Shown in pieces: positions 20,892 through 30,160 of a stretch of 64,000 bases of DNA (its first letter is position 1; each line of letters opens with the position of its first letter). The stretch spans positions 105,812 through 169,811 of the forward strand of contig NZ_STGY01000066.1 in assembly GCF_004912275.1 (NCBI RefSeq), given 5' to 3'. Made by a program: the position numbers and the translations under genes. The stretch comes from Glycomyces buryatensis. GTDB lineage: Bacteria > Actinomycetota > Actinomycetes > Mycobacteriales > Micromonosporaceae. The notes beneath the pieces were generated by a model. The model had not been told where the DNA came from, searched no databases, and saw only the letters and a program-made list of their open reading frames with translations.

Positions 20892-22259
20892 GTGGAGATC
20901 GCCGATCGCTTTCTCGTCGCCGGGGCCCGCGTGGCCGGGGCCGCCTGCGCCGAAGTCCTGCTCGACGCCGGCAAGGCCGTCACCGTCTACGACCGCGCCG
21001 ACTCCGACCGCATGAGGGCCCTGGCCGCCAAGGGCGCGCGCTGCGTCGTCGCCGACGACTTCGACCCCGCGCTGCTCGCCGACATCGACCAGGTGATCCT
21101 CTCCCCGGGCTTCCCGCCGCACCACCCGATCGCCGTCGCCGCGAGCGCAGCGGGCCTGGAGACCTACTCCGAGCCCGAACTCGCCTGGCGGCTGCGCGGA
21201 CCGGGCGCCCCGCAGTGGCTGGCCGTCACCGGCACCAACGGCAAGACCACCACCACGACGATGCTCGCCGCCATGCTCAAGGCCGGCGGCCTGCGCGCCG
21301 AGGCGCTGGGCAATATCGGCGAGCCGCTCGTCTTTGCCGCGAACGGGCCTTACGACGTTCTCGCCGTCGAGCTCTCCAGCTACCAGCTCCACTGGTCCCG
21401 TCTGCTCGCCCCCAGCGCGGGCGCCATCCTAAACCTGGCACCCGATCATCTCGACTGGCACGGCGGTTTCGACTCCTACGCCGAGGCCAAGACCGCGGTC
21501 TGGCGCGGGGGAGTGGCCGTGGTCAACCTGGACGACCCGGCCGTCGTCGCCCTCGCCAAGAACTCCAGTGCCGAGATCACCGGCTTCACGCTCGGCGAGC
21601 CCAGGCCCGGTCAATACGGTGTGGCCCTTGGCTTCCTGGTCGACTACACCGGCGGTGAACCCGTCAGGATCTGCTCGGTGGACCAGGTCCGCCCCGCCGG
21701 CGAGCACAATGTGGCCAACGCCCTCGCCGCCGCTGCCCTCGCCCGCCGCGTCGGCGTCGCCATCGAGGACATCGCCCGGGCCATCCGCGACTACACCCCC
21801 GAGCCGCACCGCAACGTCGCCATCGCCAGTGGCGGCGGCGTCGACTGGGTGGACGACTCCAAGGCCACCAACCCCCACGCCGCCGCCGCCGCGCTCGCCG
21901 CCTACGACTCCATCGTGTGGGTCGCCGGCGGCCAGCTCAAGGGCGTCGATGTGGACGAGTTGGTCCGGCGATTCGCCCCGCGCCTGCGGGCCGCGATCCT
22001 CATCGGACAGGACCGGGCCCAGATCGCCGACGCGCTGGCGCGACACGCCCCGGACCTCCCCGTCCACGTGCTCGACGGACGCGACGATGCGGTCATGACC
22101 GAAGTCGTCGCGCACGCCGCCGCCGAAGCCCTGCCGGGGGATACGGTGCTGCTCTCGCCCGCCGCGGCCTCGTTCGACATGTTCACCTCCTATGCCCACC
22201 GCGGGGACGCGTTCGCCGCCGCGGTCCGGCAGAATCGGGCCATGGATCCGACCGAGTAA
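20892..22259 (+). CDS. murD: UDP-N-acetylmuramoyl-L-alanine:D-glutamate ligase
   Basis: This 455-residue Mur ligase adds D-Glu. The N-terminal Rossmann-like domain starts LVAGARVAGAACAEVLL. The ATP loop is VTGTNGKTTTTTM. ELSSYQLHW, LNLAPDHLDWH, the NVANALAA domain-3 entry and VDDSKATNPHA are typical of MurD. The GTG start lies 4 nt after mraY, within the operon. Confidence 0.96.
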   Translation: MEIADRFLVAGARVAGAACAEVLLDAGKAVTVYDRADSDRMRALAAKGARCVVADDFDPALLADIDQVILSPGFPPHHPIAVAASAAGLETYSEPELAWRLRGPGAPQWLAVTGTNGKTTTTTMLAAMLKAGGLRAEALGNIGEPLVFAANGPYDVLAVELSSYQLHWSRLLAPSAGAILNLAPDHLDWHGGFDSYAEAKTAVWRGGVAVVNLDDPAVVALAKNSSAEITGFTLGEPRPGQYGVALGFLVDYTGGEPVRICSVDQVRPAGEHNVANALAAAALARRVGVAIEDIARAIRDYTPEPHRNVAIASGGGVDWVDDSKATNPHAAAAALAAYDSIVWVAGGQLKGVDVDELVRRFAPRLRAAILIGQDRAQIADALARHAPDLPVHVLDGRDDAVMTEVVAHAAAEALPGDTVLLSPAAASFDMFTSYAHRGDAFAAAVRQNRAMDPTE

Positions 22260-22293
22260 CGGCCGGTAGGGCCCAATTGGAGAGAAGCGCTTG

Positions 22294-22329
22294 ATGCCGA
22301 AGACGCCGAACCCGGACGCGGCCCCATGA
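22294..22329 (+). other. Short upstream frame overlapping the ftsW start
   Basis: An 11-codon frame (MPKTPNPDAAP) starts at ATG after GGAGAG and ends in a TGA that overlaps the ftsW ATG as ATGA. It could be a leader peptide that couples ribosomes onto ftsW. Alternatively, it could be the first residues of an FtsW cytoplasmic tail put out of frame by a single-base change. Confidence 0.4.
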
Positions 22330-23612
22330 GGGCCGGCTTCACCGAGATGCTGCGCGGCCTGCTCGACCGGCCGCTCGCCTCGTACTACCTGCTGCTGTCC
22401 TCCAGCGCCCTGCTGCTCACCATTGGCCTGGTCATGGTGTTCTCCGCGACGATGGTCGAGTCCTACGCGGACCAGGGATCGGCATTCTTCGTCATCATCC
22501 AGCAGGCCACCTGGGCCCTGGTCGGCGTCGTCGTCTTCTGGGTCGCCCAGCGGCTCCCCGTCCGCACCTACCGCGGCATCGCCCGGCCCCTGCTCGTCAT
22601 CTCGATCCTGCTCGGCCTGGTCCTGGTCTTCATGCCCTCCAGCGGCTCCTCCGATTCCGGCGTCGGGACCGACGGCCTGTGGCTCCACATCGGACCCATC
22701 CAGTTCCAGCCCGCCGAGATCGCCAAGTTCGGCCTGCTGCTGTGGGTCGCGGACTCCCTGGTCCGCCTCGGCCCGCGCATCGCCTCCTGGCGCGACCTGG
22801 CCGTCCCCATGTTCCCCATCGCCGGACTCTCGATGATCATCATCGGCTACTCCGACCTGGGCACCATGCTCATCATCGTGGCCATGTTCATCGGACTGCT
22901 GTGGGCCTCCGGCGTCCCGCTGCGCATCCTCGGCGTCCTCTTCGGCGTCGCCCTGGGCGGCTCGGCCCTCCTGATCGCCTTCCAGCCCTACCGCATGGAA
23001 CGCATCCTCTCCTTCTCGCGGCCCGAGGACTTCGCCAGCGGATGGGGCTACCAGGCCATCCAGGGCTACTACGCGATCGCCGACGGCGGCTGGTTCGGCG
23101 TCGGACTCGGCGAGAGCCGCCAGAAATGGGAATGGCTCCCCAACGGCCACAACGACTTCATCTTCGCCCTCATCGCCGAGGAGCTCGGCGTCATCGGCTG
23201 CATGGTCATCCTGATCCTCTTCGCCGTCCTGGTCTACACCGGCTTCCGCATCGCCCGGCGCTCCGACGACCCCTTCCGCAAACTCGTCGCCGCCGGCGTC
23301 ACGATCTGGCTCGCCGGCCAGGCGTTCATCAATATCGGCGGCGTCTTGGGACTCATCCCCATCACCGGTGTCCCGCTGCCGTTCATCTCCGACGGCGGGA
23401 CCGCCCTCGTGGTGGTCCTCGCCGCGGTCGGCATGCTCGCCGGGTTCGCACGTGCCGAACCCGACGCCTCCGCCGCACTGCGGGCGCGCAATCCGTCCCG
23501 CCTCGTACGCTTGCTCTGGGCACCCCTGCCGCCCGCCCCTCGATCCGAGGAAGCGGCACCCAAGGCGAAGACCCGCTCCAAGGCGGGATCCAAACCCCCG
23601 CAGACCAAGTGA
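22326..23612 (+). CDS. ftsW: SEDS-family peptidoglycan glycosyltransferase FtsW
   Basis: This 428-residue SEDS protein polymerises lipid II at the division septum with a partner class B PBP. About ten membrane helices begin at LASYYLLLSSSALLL. It contains the large extracellular loop and the conserved GLGESRQKWEWLPNGHNDFIF region and ends with the PLPFISDGGTALVV motif. The lysine-rich C-terminal tail (KAKTRSKAGSKPP) is cytoplasmic. Its usual partner ftsI is not in this window. The start overlaps a short upstream frame. Confidence 0.95.
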   Translation: MRAGFTEMLRGLLDRPLASYYLLLSSSALLLTIGLVMVFSATMVESYADQGSAFFVIIQQATWALVGVVVFWVAQRLPVRTYRGIARPLLVISILLGLVLVFMPSSGSSDSGVGTDGLWLHIGPIQFQPAEIAKFGLLLWVADSLVRLGPRIASWRDLAVPMFPIAGLSMIIIGYSDLGTMLIIVAMFIGLLWASGVPLRILGVLFGVALGGSALLIAFQPYRMERILSFSRPEDFASGWGYQAIQGYYAIADGGWFGVGLGESRQKWEWLPNGHNDFIFALIAEELGVIGCMVILILFAVLVYTGFRIARRSDDPFRKLVAAGVTIWLAGQAFINIGGVLGLIPITGVPLPFISDGGTALVVVLAAVGMLAGFARAEPDASAALRARNPSRLVRLLWAPLPPAPRSEEAAPKAKTRSKAGSKPPQTK

Positions 23613-23641
23613 ACCCGTCCCTTCGACCAGAAAGCCTTGAA

Positions 23642-24754
23642 GTGCCACAGCTACGATCGGTCGTCCTCGCCGGAGGCGGCACCGGCGGCCACATCTACCC
23701 GCTCCTGGCGTTCGCCGACTGCCTGCGCCGCCACGACCCGAACATCCACATCACCTGCCTCGGCACCGAGAAGGGCCTGGAGAACGAGCTCATCCCCAAG
23801 GCGGGCTACCAGCTGCGGAACGTCCCGGCGCACCAGCTGCCGCGCAAGATCAACGTCGACCTCCTCCTGACCGCCCCGCGCATGCTCAAGGCCATGAAGG
23901 CCACCCGCGAGATCATGGACGAGGTCGGGGCGGAGGTCGTGATCGGCTTCGGCGGTTACGTCGCCGTCCCCGCCTACCTCGCCGCTTGGCGCCGCAAGAC
24001 CCCCATGGTCGTCTTCGAATACAACGACCCGCCCGGCGTCGCCAACAAGATGGCCCTCAAGTTCACCGACAACCTCGCCCTGGGCTTCCCCCACCTGACG
24101 CAGGCCTCCCCGATCCTCGCCGACGGAACCTACACCGGCATCCCCCTGCGCCCGGCCATCTCCCACCTCGACCGCGCCGCCCGCCGCGCCGAGGCCTGCG
24201 CCCACTTCGGGCTCGACCCGAACCGGCCGGTCCTGTTCGTCTACGGCGGCTCCCAAGGCGCCGCCTCCATCAACAACGCCGTCTCCGGCGCCGCGCAGGT
24301 CCTGACCAAGGGCGGCGTCCAGGTCCTCCACATCATCGGCGCCCGCCGCGACGAACCCGTCCACATCCCCGACGGACTCCCGGTCGCCTACCGCACCCTG
24401 AACTACCTCGACCGCATGGACCTCGGATACGCCGCCGCCGACATGGTCCTCGCCCGCGGCGGATCCATGACCGTCGCCGAAGTGACCGCCCTGGGCCTGC
24501 CGACAGTGTTCGTGCCCATGCCCTGGGGCAACAAGGAGCAGTACCGCAACGCCGGCCCCGTCGTGGCCGCCGGCGGCGCCGTCTTCTGCGACGACGAAGC
24601 CCTCAACCCCGCCTGGATCGAGTCCAACCTCGTCCCGCTCATCACCGACCGGCAGAAGCTCTCGGCCATGGCCCAGGCGTCCGCCGGATTCGGTCGCCGC
24701 GACGGCGACGAGGCGCTGCGGCAATTCACGTACAAGGTGGTTCAGCAAGGATGA
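23642..24754 (+). CDS. murG: UDP-GlcNAc:lipid I N-acetylglucosaminyltransferase
   Basis: This 370-residue GT-B glycosyltransferase converts lipid I to lipid II on the inner membrane face. The N-terminal glycine loop is LAGGGTGGHIYPLLA. VIGFGGYVAVPA, VYGGSQGAASIN, the donor-site LARGGSMTVAEVTALG and PMPWGNKEQYRNA are MurG signatures. The GTG at 23642 fits the family N-terminus. A GTG at 23609 overlapping the ftsW stop (GTGA) would add 11 residues and cannot be excluded. The end overlaps murC by four bases. Confidence 0.95.
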   Translation: MPQLRSVVLAGGGTGGHIYPLLAFADCLRRHDPNIHITCLGTEKGLENELIPKAGYQLRNVPAHQLPRKINVDLLLTAPRMLKAMKATREIMDEVGAEVVIGFGGYVAVPAYLAAWRRKTPMVVFEYNDPPGVANKMALKFTDNLALGFPHLTQASPILADGTYTGIPLRPAISHLDRAARRAEACAHFGLDPNRPVLFVYGGSQGAASINNAVSGAAQVLTKGGVQVLHIIGARRDEPVHIPDGLPVAYRTLNYLDRMDLGYAAADMVLARGGSMTVAEVTALGLPTVFVPMPWGNKEQYRNAGPVVAAGGAVFCDDEALNPAWIESNLVPLITDRQKLSAMAQASAGFGRRDGDEALRQFTYKVVQQG

Positions 24755-26163
24755 CCAAGGATCCCAACGATCTGACCAGCCCGATCGACGAGGGCATCAC
24801 CGCCGAAGACCTCGGCCGGACGCTGTTCATCGGCGTCGGCGGCGTCGGCATGAACGGACTCACCCGCCTCTACGCCACGCGCGGTCTCCCCGTGTCCGGC
24901 TCCGAGTTGAAGGACTGGCCCAGCCTGCCCGAGCTCGAAGCCCTCGGGGTCACCCTCCACCGAGAGCACACAGTGTCCAACCTCGATGGCATCGACACGG
25001 TCGTCCGCTCCACCGCGCATGGCGACGACCATCTCGAAGTGGCCGAGGCGCGGCGCCGCGGCATCCGCGTGTATCACCGCTCCGAGGCCCTGGCGGCGGC
25101 CATGACCGGCCGCAAGTCCGTGGTCGTCACCGGAACCCACGGCAAGACCACCACCACCGCGATCATCGTCGAGATGCTGGAGCACGCCGGGGTCGACCCG
25201 TCCTACGTCAACGGCGGCGAGCTCATCGCCGCCCACACCGGTGCGCACGGCGAGGGCGAGTACTTCATCGCCGAGGCCGACGAGTCCGACCGCTCCTTCC
25301 TGCGCTACCGCCCCGAGATCGGAGTGGTCACCAATATCGACGTCGACCACCTCAACAACTACGGCGACATGGACGCCCTCACCGAGGCGTTCGAGCGGTT
25401 CTGCCACAACACGAACAAGGACGGCCTGCTGGTCCTGTGCGCCGACAACCCGGGCACGAAGGCGCTGGCCGCGAAGCTGCGCGCCGAGGGCCGCACCGTC
25501 GCCACCTACGGGTTCTCGGACGGCTCCGACATCCAGCTCGGCGAGGTCGAGTCCAGCAAGGACGGGGTGGACTACACCGTCCTCGCCCACAACCAGCTGC
25601 TCGGCCGCTTCCACCTGCCGATGCCCGGCAAGCACATCGCGCTCAACTCGGGAGCCGCGATCGCCGTGGGCCTCCAGGTGGGACTCGAACCCGAGGCCAT
25701 CGCCGCGGGCATCGCCGCGTTCGGCGGGGTCAAGCGCAGGTTCGAGAAGCGCGGCGAGGTCCGCGGCTACTCGGTCTTCGACGAGTACGCCTACCACCCG
25801 ACCGCGATGCACGAGGCCATCAAGACCCTCAAGGAGGTCGCGGCCCCCGGCAAGCTCATCGTGGTCTTCCAGCCCTACCGCGTCTACCGCACGGTCGAGA
25901 TGCGCGTGGACATCGCCGAGGCGCTGTCGTTGGCGGACAAGGTCGTCGTCATGGAGATCTTCGGGCCCGGCGAGACGGTCCCCGAAGGCGAGGGCGGCGA
26001 GAAGCTCAGGGACTTCGTGGACCTGCCGGATGCCGACAAGGTCTTCGTCGCCGAATGGGACGACGTCCCCGCCGCCGTGAAGGCGCTGGCGGCGGAAGGC
26101 GACGTGGTCGTGACGATGGGCGCCCCGCCCGTCTCCATGATGCCCGACGCCCTCCTCCGTTGA
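24751..26163 (+). CDS. murC: UDP-N-acetylmuramate:L-alanine ligase, variant motifs
   Basis: This 470-residue Mur ligase adds L-Ala to UDP-MurNAc. The N-terminal FIGVGGVGMNGL loop, ATP loop VTGTHGKTTTT (127-137), EADESDRSFL and NIDVDHLNNYGD identify it. Two signature blocks differ from the usual form. The motif normally DDYxHHPTE reads DEYAYHPTAM (344-353). The motif normally FQPHRYxRT reads FQPYRVYRT (373-381). The Mpl ligase also has PTA in the first block, but gene position and length support MurC. ATGA overlap with murG. It is the last gene of this transcription block. Confidence 0.9.
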   Translation: MTKDPNDLTSPIDEGITAEDLGRTLFIGVGGVGMNGLTRLYATRGLPVSGSELKDWPSLPELEALGVTLHREHTVSNLDGIDTVVRSTAHGDDHLEVAEARRRGIRVYHRSEALAAAMTGRKSVVVTGTHGKTTTTAIIVEMLEHAGVDPSYVNGGELIAAHTGAHGEGEYFIAEADESDRSFLRYRPEIGVVTNIDVDHLNNYGDMDALTEAFERFCHNTNKDGLLVLCADNPGTKALAAKLRAEGRTVATYGFSDGSDIQLGEVESSKDGVDYTVLAHNQLLGRFHLPMPGKHIALNSGAAIAVGLQVGLEPEAIAAGIAAFGGVKRRFEKRGEVRGYSVFDEYAYHPTAMHEAIKTLKEVAAPGKLIVVFQPYRVYRTVEMRVDIAEALSLADKVVVMEIFGPGETVPEGEGGEKLRDFVDLPDADKVFVAEWDDVPAAVKALAAEGDVVVTMGAPPVSMMPDALLR

Positions 26164-26180
26164 GGGACAAGGTTTTAGAG

Positions 26181-26217
26181 CGCGCAGGGCCCTCCCAGGA
26201 CGGCAGGGCCCTGCGCG
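26181..26217. terminator. Strong stem-loop terminator after murC
   Basis: A perfect 13-bp stem (CGCGCAGGGCCCT with AGGGCCCTGCGCG) and an 11-nt loop. CCCAGGAC in the loop can also pair with GTCCTGGG just downstream. It sits between murC and the convergent siderophore-interacting gene. Confidence 0.75.
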
Positions 26218-26284
26218 TCGTCCTGGGTCACCACCGGCATGCGAAAGTCCCTCACTGAACGGCACGGGCCCTGTGAGGGTCGGT

Positions 26285-27208
26285 CTAGTCGGCGTCCTTG
26301 CCCAGGCGCCAGTAGCCCATGAAGGCCCCGCATTCCTTGGGGAAGCCGAGTTCCTGGCGGACGGTGCGGCGCAGCGTCTTCACCACGCCCGCCTCGGCGG
26401 CGAGCCACACGTACGACTCGCATGCGTCGAGTTTTTCCGGTGCGTCCCAAAGGATCTCGGCGTCGACGTCGATGTCCTCCACCGGCTGGGCCTCGGCCTT
26501 GGACTGGAGGGCGGCGGCCGCGGCGGCGAACTGCGGCACCAGGAACGCGCCCCACGGGGCGCCGTCGCGCGGCAGCCACGAGACGCGGACCTCCGGCGGT
26601 GCGCTGAGGTCGAGGATGTCGGTGGTCAAGGGGACCTCGATGAAGACCTTGCCGCGCGCGGTGATCGGCAGCCGCTCCAGGATCGCCGCGATGGCCGGCA
26701 TGGCCGTCTCGTCGCCGCCCAGGAGCAGTTCCGCACCTTCTGGCGCGTGAAAGTCGATGCCGCCCTGCGGGCCTTCGAAGCGGGCGTCCGGGCCGAGCAG
26801 GATCAGCTCGTCGCCGACCTCCGCGTCCAGGATCCAGCGCAGCGCCGGGGCGGGCGCGTTGCCGTGGGGTTCGTGGACGACCATGTCGATGTCGACCTCG
26901 CCGAGCTCGCGGCGAACGCCGCGGACGGTGTAGGTCCGGACCCGGCACTGCTCCTCGTCGGGCAGCGCCCGCAGGTCGGAGTACCAGCGGTCGGTACCCG
27001 GGAACTTCTCGAATCCGCAGGCCGGGGCCGGGAAGATGAGCTTGATGCGCTGGTCGAAGCCGTTGTCGGCGAACAGCCGCAGCTCCTCGGAGGCGAAGGT
27101 GACCCGGACGAACGACGGGCTCAACCGCCGGATCTCCTTGACTCGTCCGGGGAACGGCTGATAGGGCCGGACGGTGGTGAGGCTGAGTCCAGCGGTCTGG
27201 ATCGTCAC
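26285..27208 (-). CDS. Siderophore-interacting protein (ViuB/SIP-type ferric-siderophore reductase)
   Basis: This 307-residue flavoprotein releases iron from imported siderophores by reduction in the cytoplasm. The FAD-binding motif RVRTYTVRGVR (about 88-98) and EVDIDMVVHEPHGNAPAPALRW are family signatures. The C-terminal NADPH-binding part includes LLLGGDETAMPAIAAIL and ends near ECGAFMGYWRLGK. AAGGAG lies upstream of the GTG. An IdeR/DtxR-type iron box lies about 63 nt upstream, so iron repression is likely. It is inserted antisense inside the dcw cluster. Confidence 0.93.
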   Translation of the reverse strand: MTIQTAGLSLTTVRPYQPFPGRVKEIRRLSPSFVRVTFASEELRLFADNGFDQRIKLIFPAPACGFEKFPGTDRWYSDLRALPDEEQCRVRTYTVRGVRRELGEVDIDMVVHEPHGNAPAPALRWILDAEVGDELILLGPDARFEGPQGGIDFHAPEGAELLLGGDETAMPAIAAILERLPITARGKVFIEVPLTTDILDLSAPPEVRVSWLPRDGAPWGAFLVPQFAAAAAALQSKAEAQPVEDIDVDAEILWDAPEKLDACESYVWLAAEAGVVKTLRRTVRQELGFPKECGAFMGYWRLGKDAD

Positions 27209-27270
27209 GCGCGGCTGCTCCTTCGCATTCGCGCCCGGCTCTCATTCGCCGCGCGCTGCTTCTCCGGTAG

Positions 27271-27290
27271 ATAAGGCTTGCCTAACCTTA
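27271..27290 (-). promoter_or_regulatory. IdeR/DtxR iron box
   Basis: Read on the minus strand, the sequence is TAAGGTTAGGCAAGCCTTAT. It matches the DtxR/IdeR consensus TTAGGTTAGGCTAACCTAA at most positions and keeps the central dyad. It lies upstream of the siderophore-interacting gene and 58 nt before ftsQ on the other strand. Confidence 0.85.
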
Positions 27291-27347
27291 TATGACACTC
27301 GGGCATGTCGCCACTTCCGGCGAGCGCCGCCGTGACAAGATCGAGCG

Positions 27348-28082
27348 ATGCGCGGCCCTGACAAAGAGACCGAATCGGGCCCGTGGCGACTGGTCCACGT
27401 GGTGCGCCGCCGCCTGCCCAATAAGCGATTGCGGCTGATCGTCGCGATCGCCGCCGCACTCGCCTTGACCGCATTCGTCATTGTTTGGGCCACACCGCCA
27501 TTCGCGGTCAAGGACCTCCAAGTCACCGGCACCTCCGTGCTCGATCCGAAGGAAGTGGCCGAAGTCGCGTCCGAGGCCCGCGGCCAATCGATCCTGCGCG
27601 CCGATCTCGACGAGATCGCCGCGGCCGTCGCCGAACTCCCGCCGGTGAAATCCGTCGAGGTCTCGCGGTCGTGGCCCAGCGCCGTCCTCATCGAGGTCAA
27701 CGAACGAGAGCCGTTCCTCGCCGTACCCCAGGACGACGAGACTTTTCTCATGATCGATTCCGAAGGCGTCGTCTTCGACGAGGCAGAGGAAATCACCGGC
27801 CCAATTTGGAACGTCGAGCTGGCCGAGCCGGGACCCTCCGACCTCGCCACGATCGAGACCATCAAGGTTCTCCAGGACCTCCCCTCCTCCCTCGCTGACA
27901 AGGTGCAACGCGTCGAATCGCCTTCCCCCGCGGGAGTCACGCTGTATCTCGAAGATGGACGGACGTTGCAGTGGGGAGACGCGTCCGAGAACGACCAGAA
28001 AGCCCGTGTCGCGGACCGATTGTTGGCGAGCGGGTATGAACATGTCGATGTCAGCGCACCAGATGCACCCACTGTGAGTTAG
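27348..28082 (+). CDS. ftsQ: Cell division protein FtsQ/DivIB
   Basis: This 244-residue single-pass membrane protein of the divisome links FtsW/FtsI to the FtsB/FtsL proteins. A basic cytoplasmic N-terminus ([11 protein letters not shown]) is followed by one membrane helix (about 28-48), the POTRA domain starting [15 protein letters not shown], and the beta domain with [18 protein letters not shown]. It is separated from murC by the antisense siderophore gene and so needs its own promoter, which would lie in the 139 nt shared with the iron box. ftsZ follows after 77 nt. Confidence 0.92.
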   Translation: MRGPDKETESGPWRLVHVVRRRLPNKRLRLIVAIAAALALTAFVIVWATPPFAVKDLQVTGTSVLDPKEVAEVASEARGQSILRADLDEIAAAVAELPPVKSVEVSRSWPSAVLIEVNEREPFLAVPQDDETFLMIDSEGVVFDEAEEITGPIWNVELAEPGPSDLATIETIKVLQDLPSSLADKVQRVESPSPAGVTLYLEDGRTLQWGDASENDQKARVADRLLASGYEHVDVSAPDAPTVS

Positions 28083-28159
28083 CGTTATGGGGGAGCGGGT
28101 GTGTTCGCACATCCCGTTTCTCGCACCCAGGGGCCGGTCAGGGAAGGAAGGCAGCAGCG

Positions 28160-29281
28160 ATGACACCACCGCACAACTACCTCGCCGTCATCAAAGTCGT
28201 AGGAGTCGGAGGCGGCGGGGTCAATGCTGTCAACCGAATGATCGAGGCGGGACTCAAGGGCGTTGAGTTCATCGCCATCAACACCGATGCCCAAGCGCTG
28301 CTTATGAGTGACGCCGATGTCAAGCTCGACGTCGGCCGCGAACTCACCCGCGGACTGGGCGCCGGCGCCAACCCCGAGGTGGGCGCCAAGGCCTGCGAGG
28401 ACCACCGCGACGAGATCGAGGAAGTCCTCAAGGGCGCCGACATGGTGTTCGTTACCTGTGGGGAAGGCGGCGGCACCGGCACGGGTGGCGCTCCCGTCAT
28501 CGCCAATATCGCCCGCAAGCTCGGCGCCCTCACCATCGGTGTCGTGACGCGTCCGTTCGCCTTCGAAGGCAAGCGGCGTCAGACTCAGGCCGTGTCGGGA
28601 ATAGACGATCTGAGGAACGAGTGCGACACGCTCATCGTCATCCCCAACGACCGCCTGCTGCACCTCGGTGACCGCACCATCTCCATGATGGACGCCTTCC
28701 GGCTCGCCGACCAGGTGCTGCTGTCCGGTGTCCAGGGCATAACGGACCTCATCACCACACCGGGCCTCATCAACCTCGACTTCGCCGACGTCAAGAGCGT
28801 CATGAGCGGGGCCGGATCCGCCCTCATGGGCATAGGTTCGGCGCGCGGCGAGAACCGCGCCGTCGAGGCCGCGAGAGCCGCGATCGAGTCGCCGCTGCTG
28901 GAACAGAGCATGGAGGGCGCCCAGGGCGTCCTGCTGTCCATCGCCGGCGGTTCGGATCTGGGCCTGTTCGAGATCAACGACGCCGCCGAGCTCGTCTCCG
29001 ACTGCGCCCACACCGACGCGAACATCATCTTCGGCGCGGTCATCGACGATGCCCTCGGAGAAGAGGCCCGCGTGACCGTCATAGCAGCCGGCTTCGACCA
29101 GAGCGAATCCGAATTCGAACTGGCGCAGCCGACCCGGATCTCCAGCAGCGTGCCGGAGCCGGAGAAGAAGCGCCCCGAGCCGATCGCCGAGCCCGAGCCG
29201 GTGCGGGAGTCCGCTCCCGAGCCGCGCAAGGTCCTGTTCGACGACGTGGACGTCCCCGACTTCCTCAAGAACGGTTCCTGA
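28160..29281 (+). CDS. ftsZ: Cell division GTPase FtsZ
   Basis: This 373-residue tubulin homologue forms the Z-ring. [14 protein letters not shown] begins the nucleotide fold. The tubulin signature [12 protein letters not shown] (101-112) is intact but preceded by Cys100, where most FtsZ have Ala. The T7 synergy region has [12 protein letters not shown]. An acidic, Pro-rich linker leads to the C-terminal peptide [11 protein letters not shown], which binds SepF and FtsW in actinobacteria. A GGAAGG ribosome-binding site precedes the ATG. Confidence 0.97.
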   Translation: MTPPHNYLAVIKVVGVGGGGVNAVNRMIEAGLKGVEFIAINTDAQALLMSDADVKLDVGRELTRGLGAGANPEVGAKACEDHRDEIEEVLKGADMVFVTCGEGGGTGTGGAPVIANIARKLGALTIGVVTRPFAFEGKRRQTQAVSGIDDLRNECDTLIVIPNDRLLHLGDRTISMMDAFRLADQVLLSGVQGITDLITTPGLINLDFADVKSVMSGAGSALMGIGSARGENRAVEAARAAIESPLLEQSMEGAQGVLLSIAGGSDLGLFEINDAAELVSDCAHTDANIIFGAVIDDALGEEARVTVIAAGFDQSESEFELAQPTRISSSVPEPEKKRPEPIAEPEPVRESAPEPRKVLFDDVDVPDFLKNGS

Positions 29282-29314
29282 GGTCCGGCGGCGAGCATTA
29301 CCGGTACACACGGC

Positions 29315-30025
29315 ATGAGCACCGACACCGACCGCAGGGACCAGTTGCGCGCCAACCTGTCTCGCGTCCAGGACGCCATAGCGGCGGCCTGCCGCGAGGC
29401 CGGGCGCTCCCCGGATTCGGTGCGGCTCATCGTGGTCACCAAGAACTTTCCCGCCGCCGACGCGGCCGTGCTCGTCGAAGAGGGCCAGACCGATCTGGGG
29501 GAGAACCGCGACCAGGAGGCGGCCGGCAAGGCCGCCGAGCTCGCCGCGCAGGGTCTCACCCCCTCCTGGCATTTCGTGGGTCAGTTGCAGCGCAACAAGA
29601 CCCGTTCCGTGGCGTCTTACGCCTCCTGGGTCCACTCGATCGACCGGACTCGCCTGGTGGACGCCCTCGACGCCGCCGCGACGGCCTACGGGCACAGCGT
29701 CAACTCACTCATTCAAGTGAGTCTCGACGGCGACACCTCGCGCGGCGGGGTCACGATCGCCGACCTGCCGGCGCTGGCCGATCGCGTCGCGGGAGCGCAG
29801 TCGCTGCGGCTGCGCGGCGTCATGGCCGTCGCGCCGATCGGCTGGGAACCGCGGAAAGCCTTTGAGCTGCTTGCCGAATGCTCACGGACCGTTCGGAACG
29901 TCGAGCCCGCGGCGAGCGAGATCTCGGCGGGCATGAGCGGCGATTACGTCACCGCGATCGGATGTGGGACCACAATGGTCAGACTGGGCAGAAACGTGCT
30001 CGGCGAACGTGAACCGATGGCGTAA
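29315..30025 (+). CDS. yggS: YggS/PROSC-family pyridoxal phosphate homeostasis protein
   Basis: 236 residues, with the PLP lysine in LIVVTKNFP and the phosphate-binding GENRDQE and ISAGMSGDY segments. The family binds PLP without catalysis and buffers free PLP. It lies between ftsZ and sepF, as in most actinobacteria. The pgeF (multicopper oxidase-like) gene that usually sits between ftsZ and yggS is missing; only 33 nt separate them. Confidence 0.93.
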   Translation: MSTDTDRRDQLRANLSRVQDAIAAACREAGRSPDSVRLIVVTKNFPAADAAVLVEEGQTDLGENRDQEAAGKAAELAAQGLTPSWHFVGQLQRNKTRSVASYASWVHSIDRTRLVDALDAAATAYGHSVNSLIQVSLDGDTSRGGVTIADLPALADRVAGAQSLRLRGVMAVAPIGWEPRKAFELLAECSRTVRNVEPAASEISAGMSGDYVTAIGCGTTMVRLGRNVLGEREPMA

Positions 30026-30160
30026 GGTATGGAAATATCGTTGCCGCGCCGCCGACCTTGACGGCGATCGCGGCAAAAACACATCCGTGTAAGGAGTCGG
30101 CGCTAGGATGAGACCGCGTACCTGACTCAACAGGGGCGGCCCGAGGAGGGAGCACGATCG

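Noticed and set aside
16792..21392. Long antisense frames across murE, murF and mraY
   Set aside because: The same GC-phase effect over strongly conserved plus-strand genes.
21429..23648. Long minus-strand open frame (about 739 codons) across murD and ftsW
   Set aside because: Antisense shadow of real genes; no domain, no ribosome-binding site, low-complexity composition.
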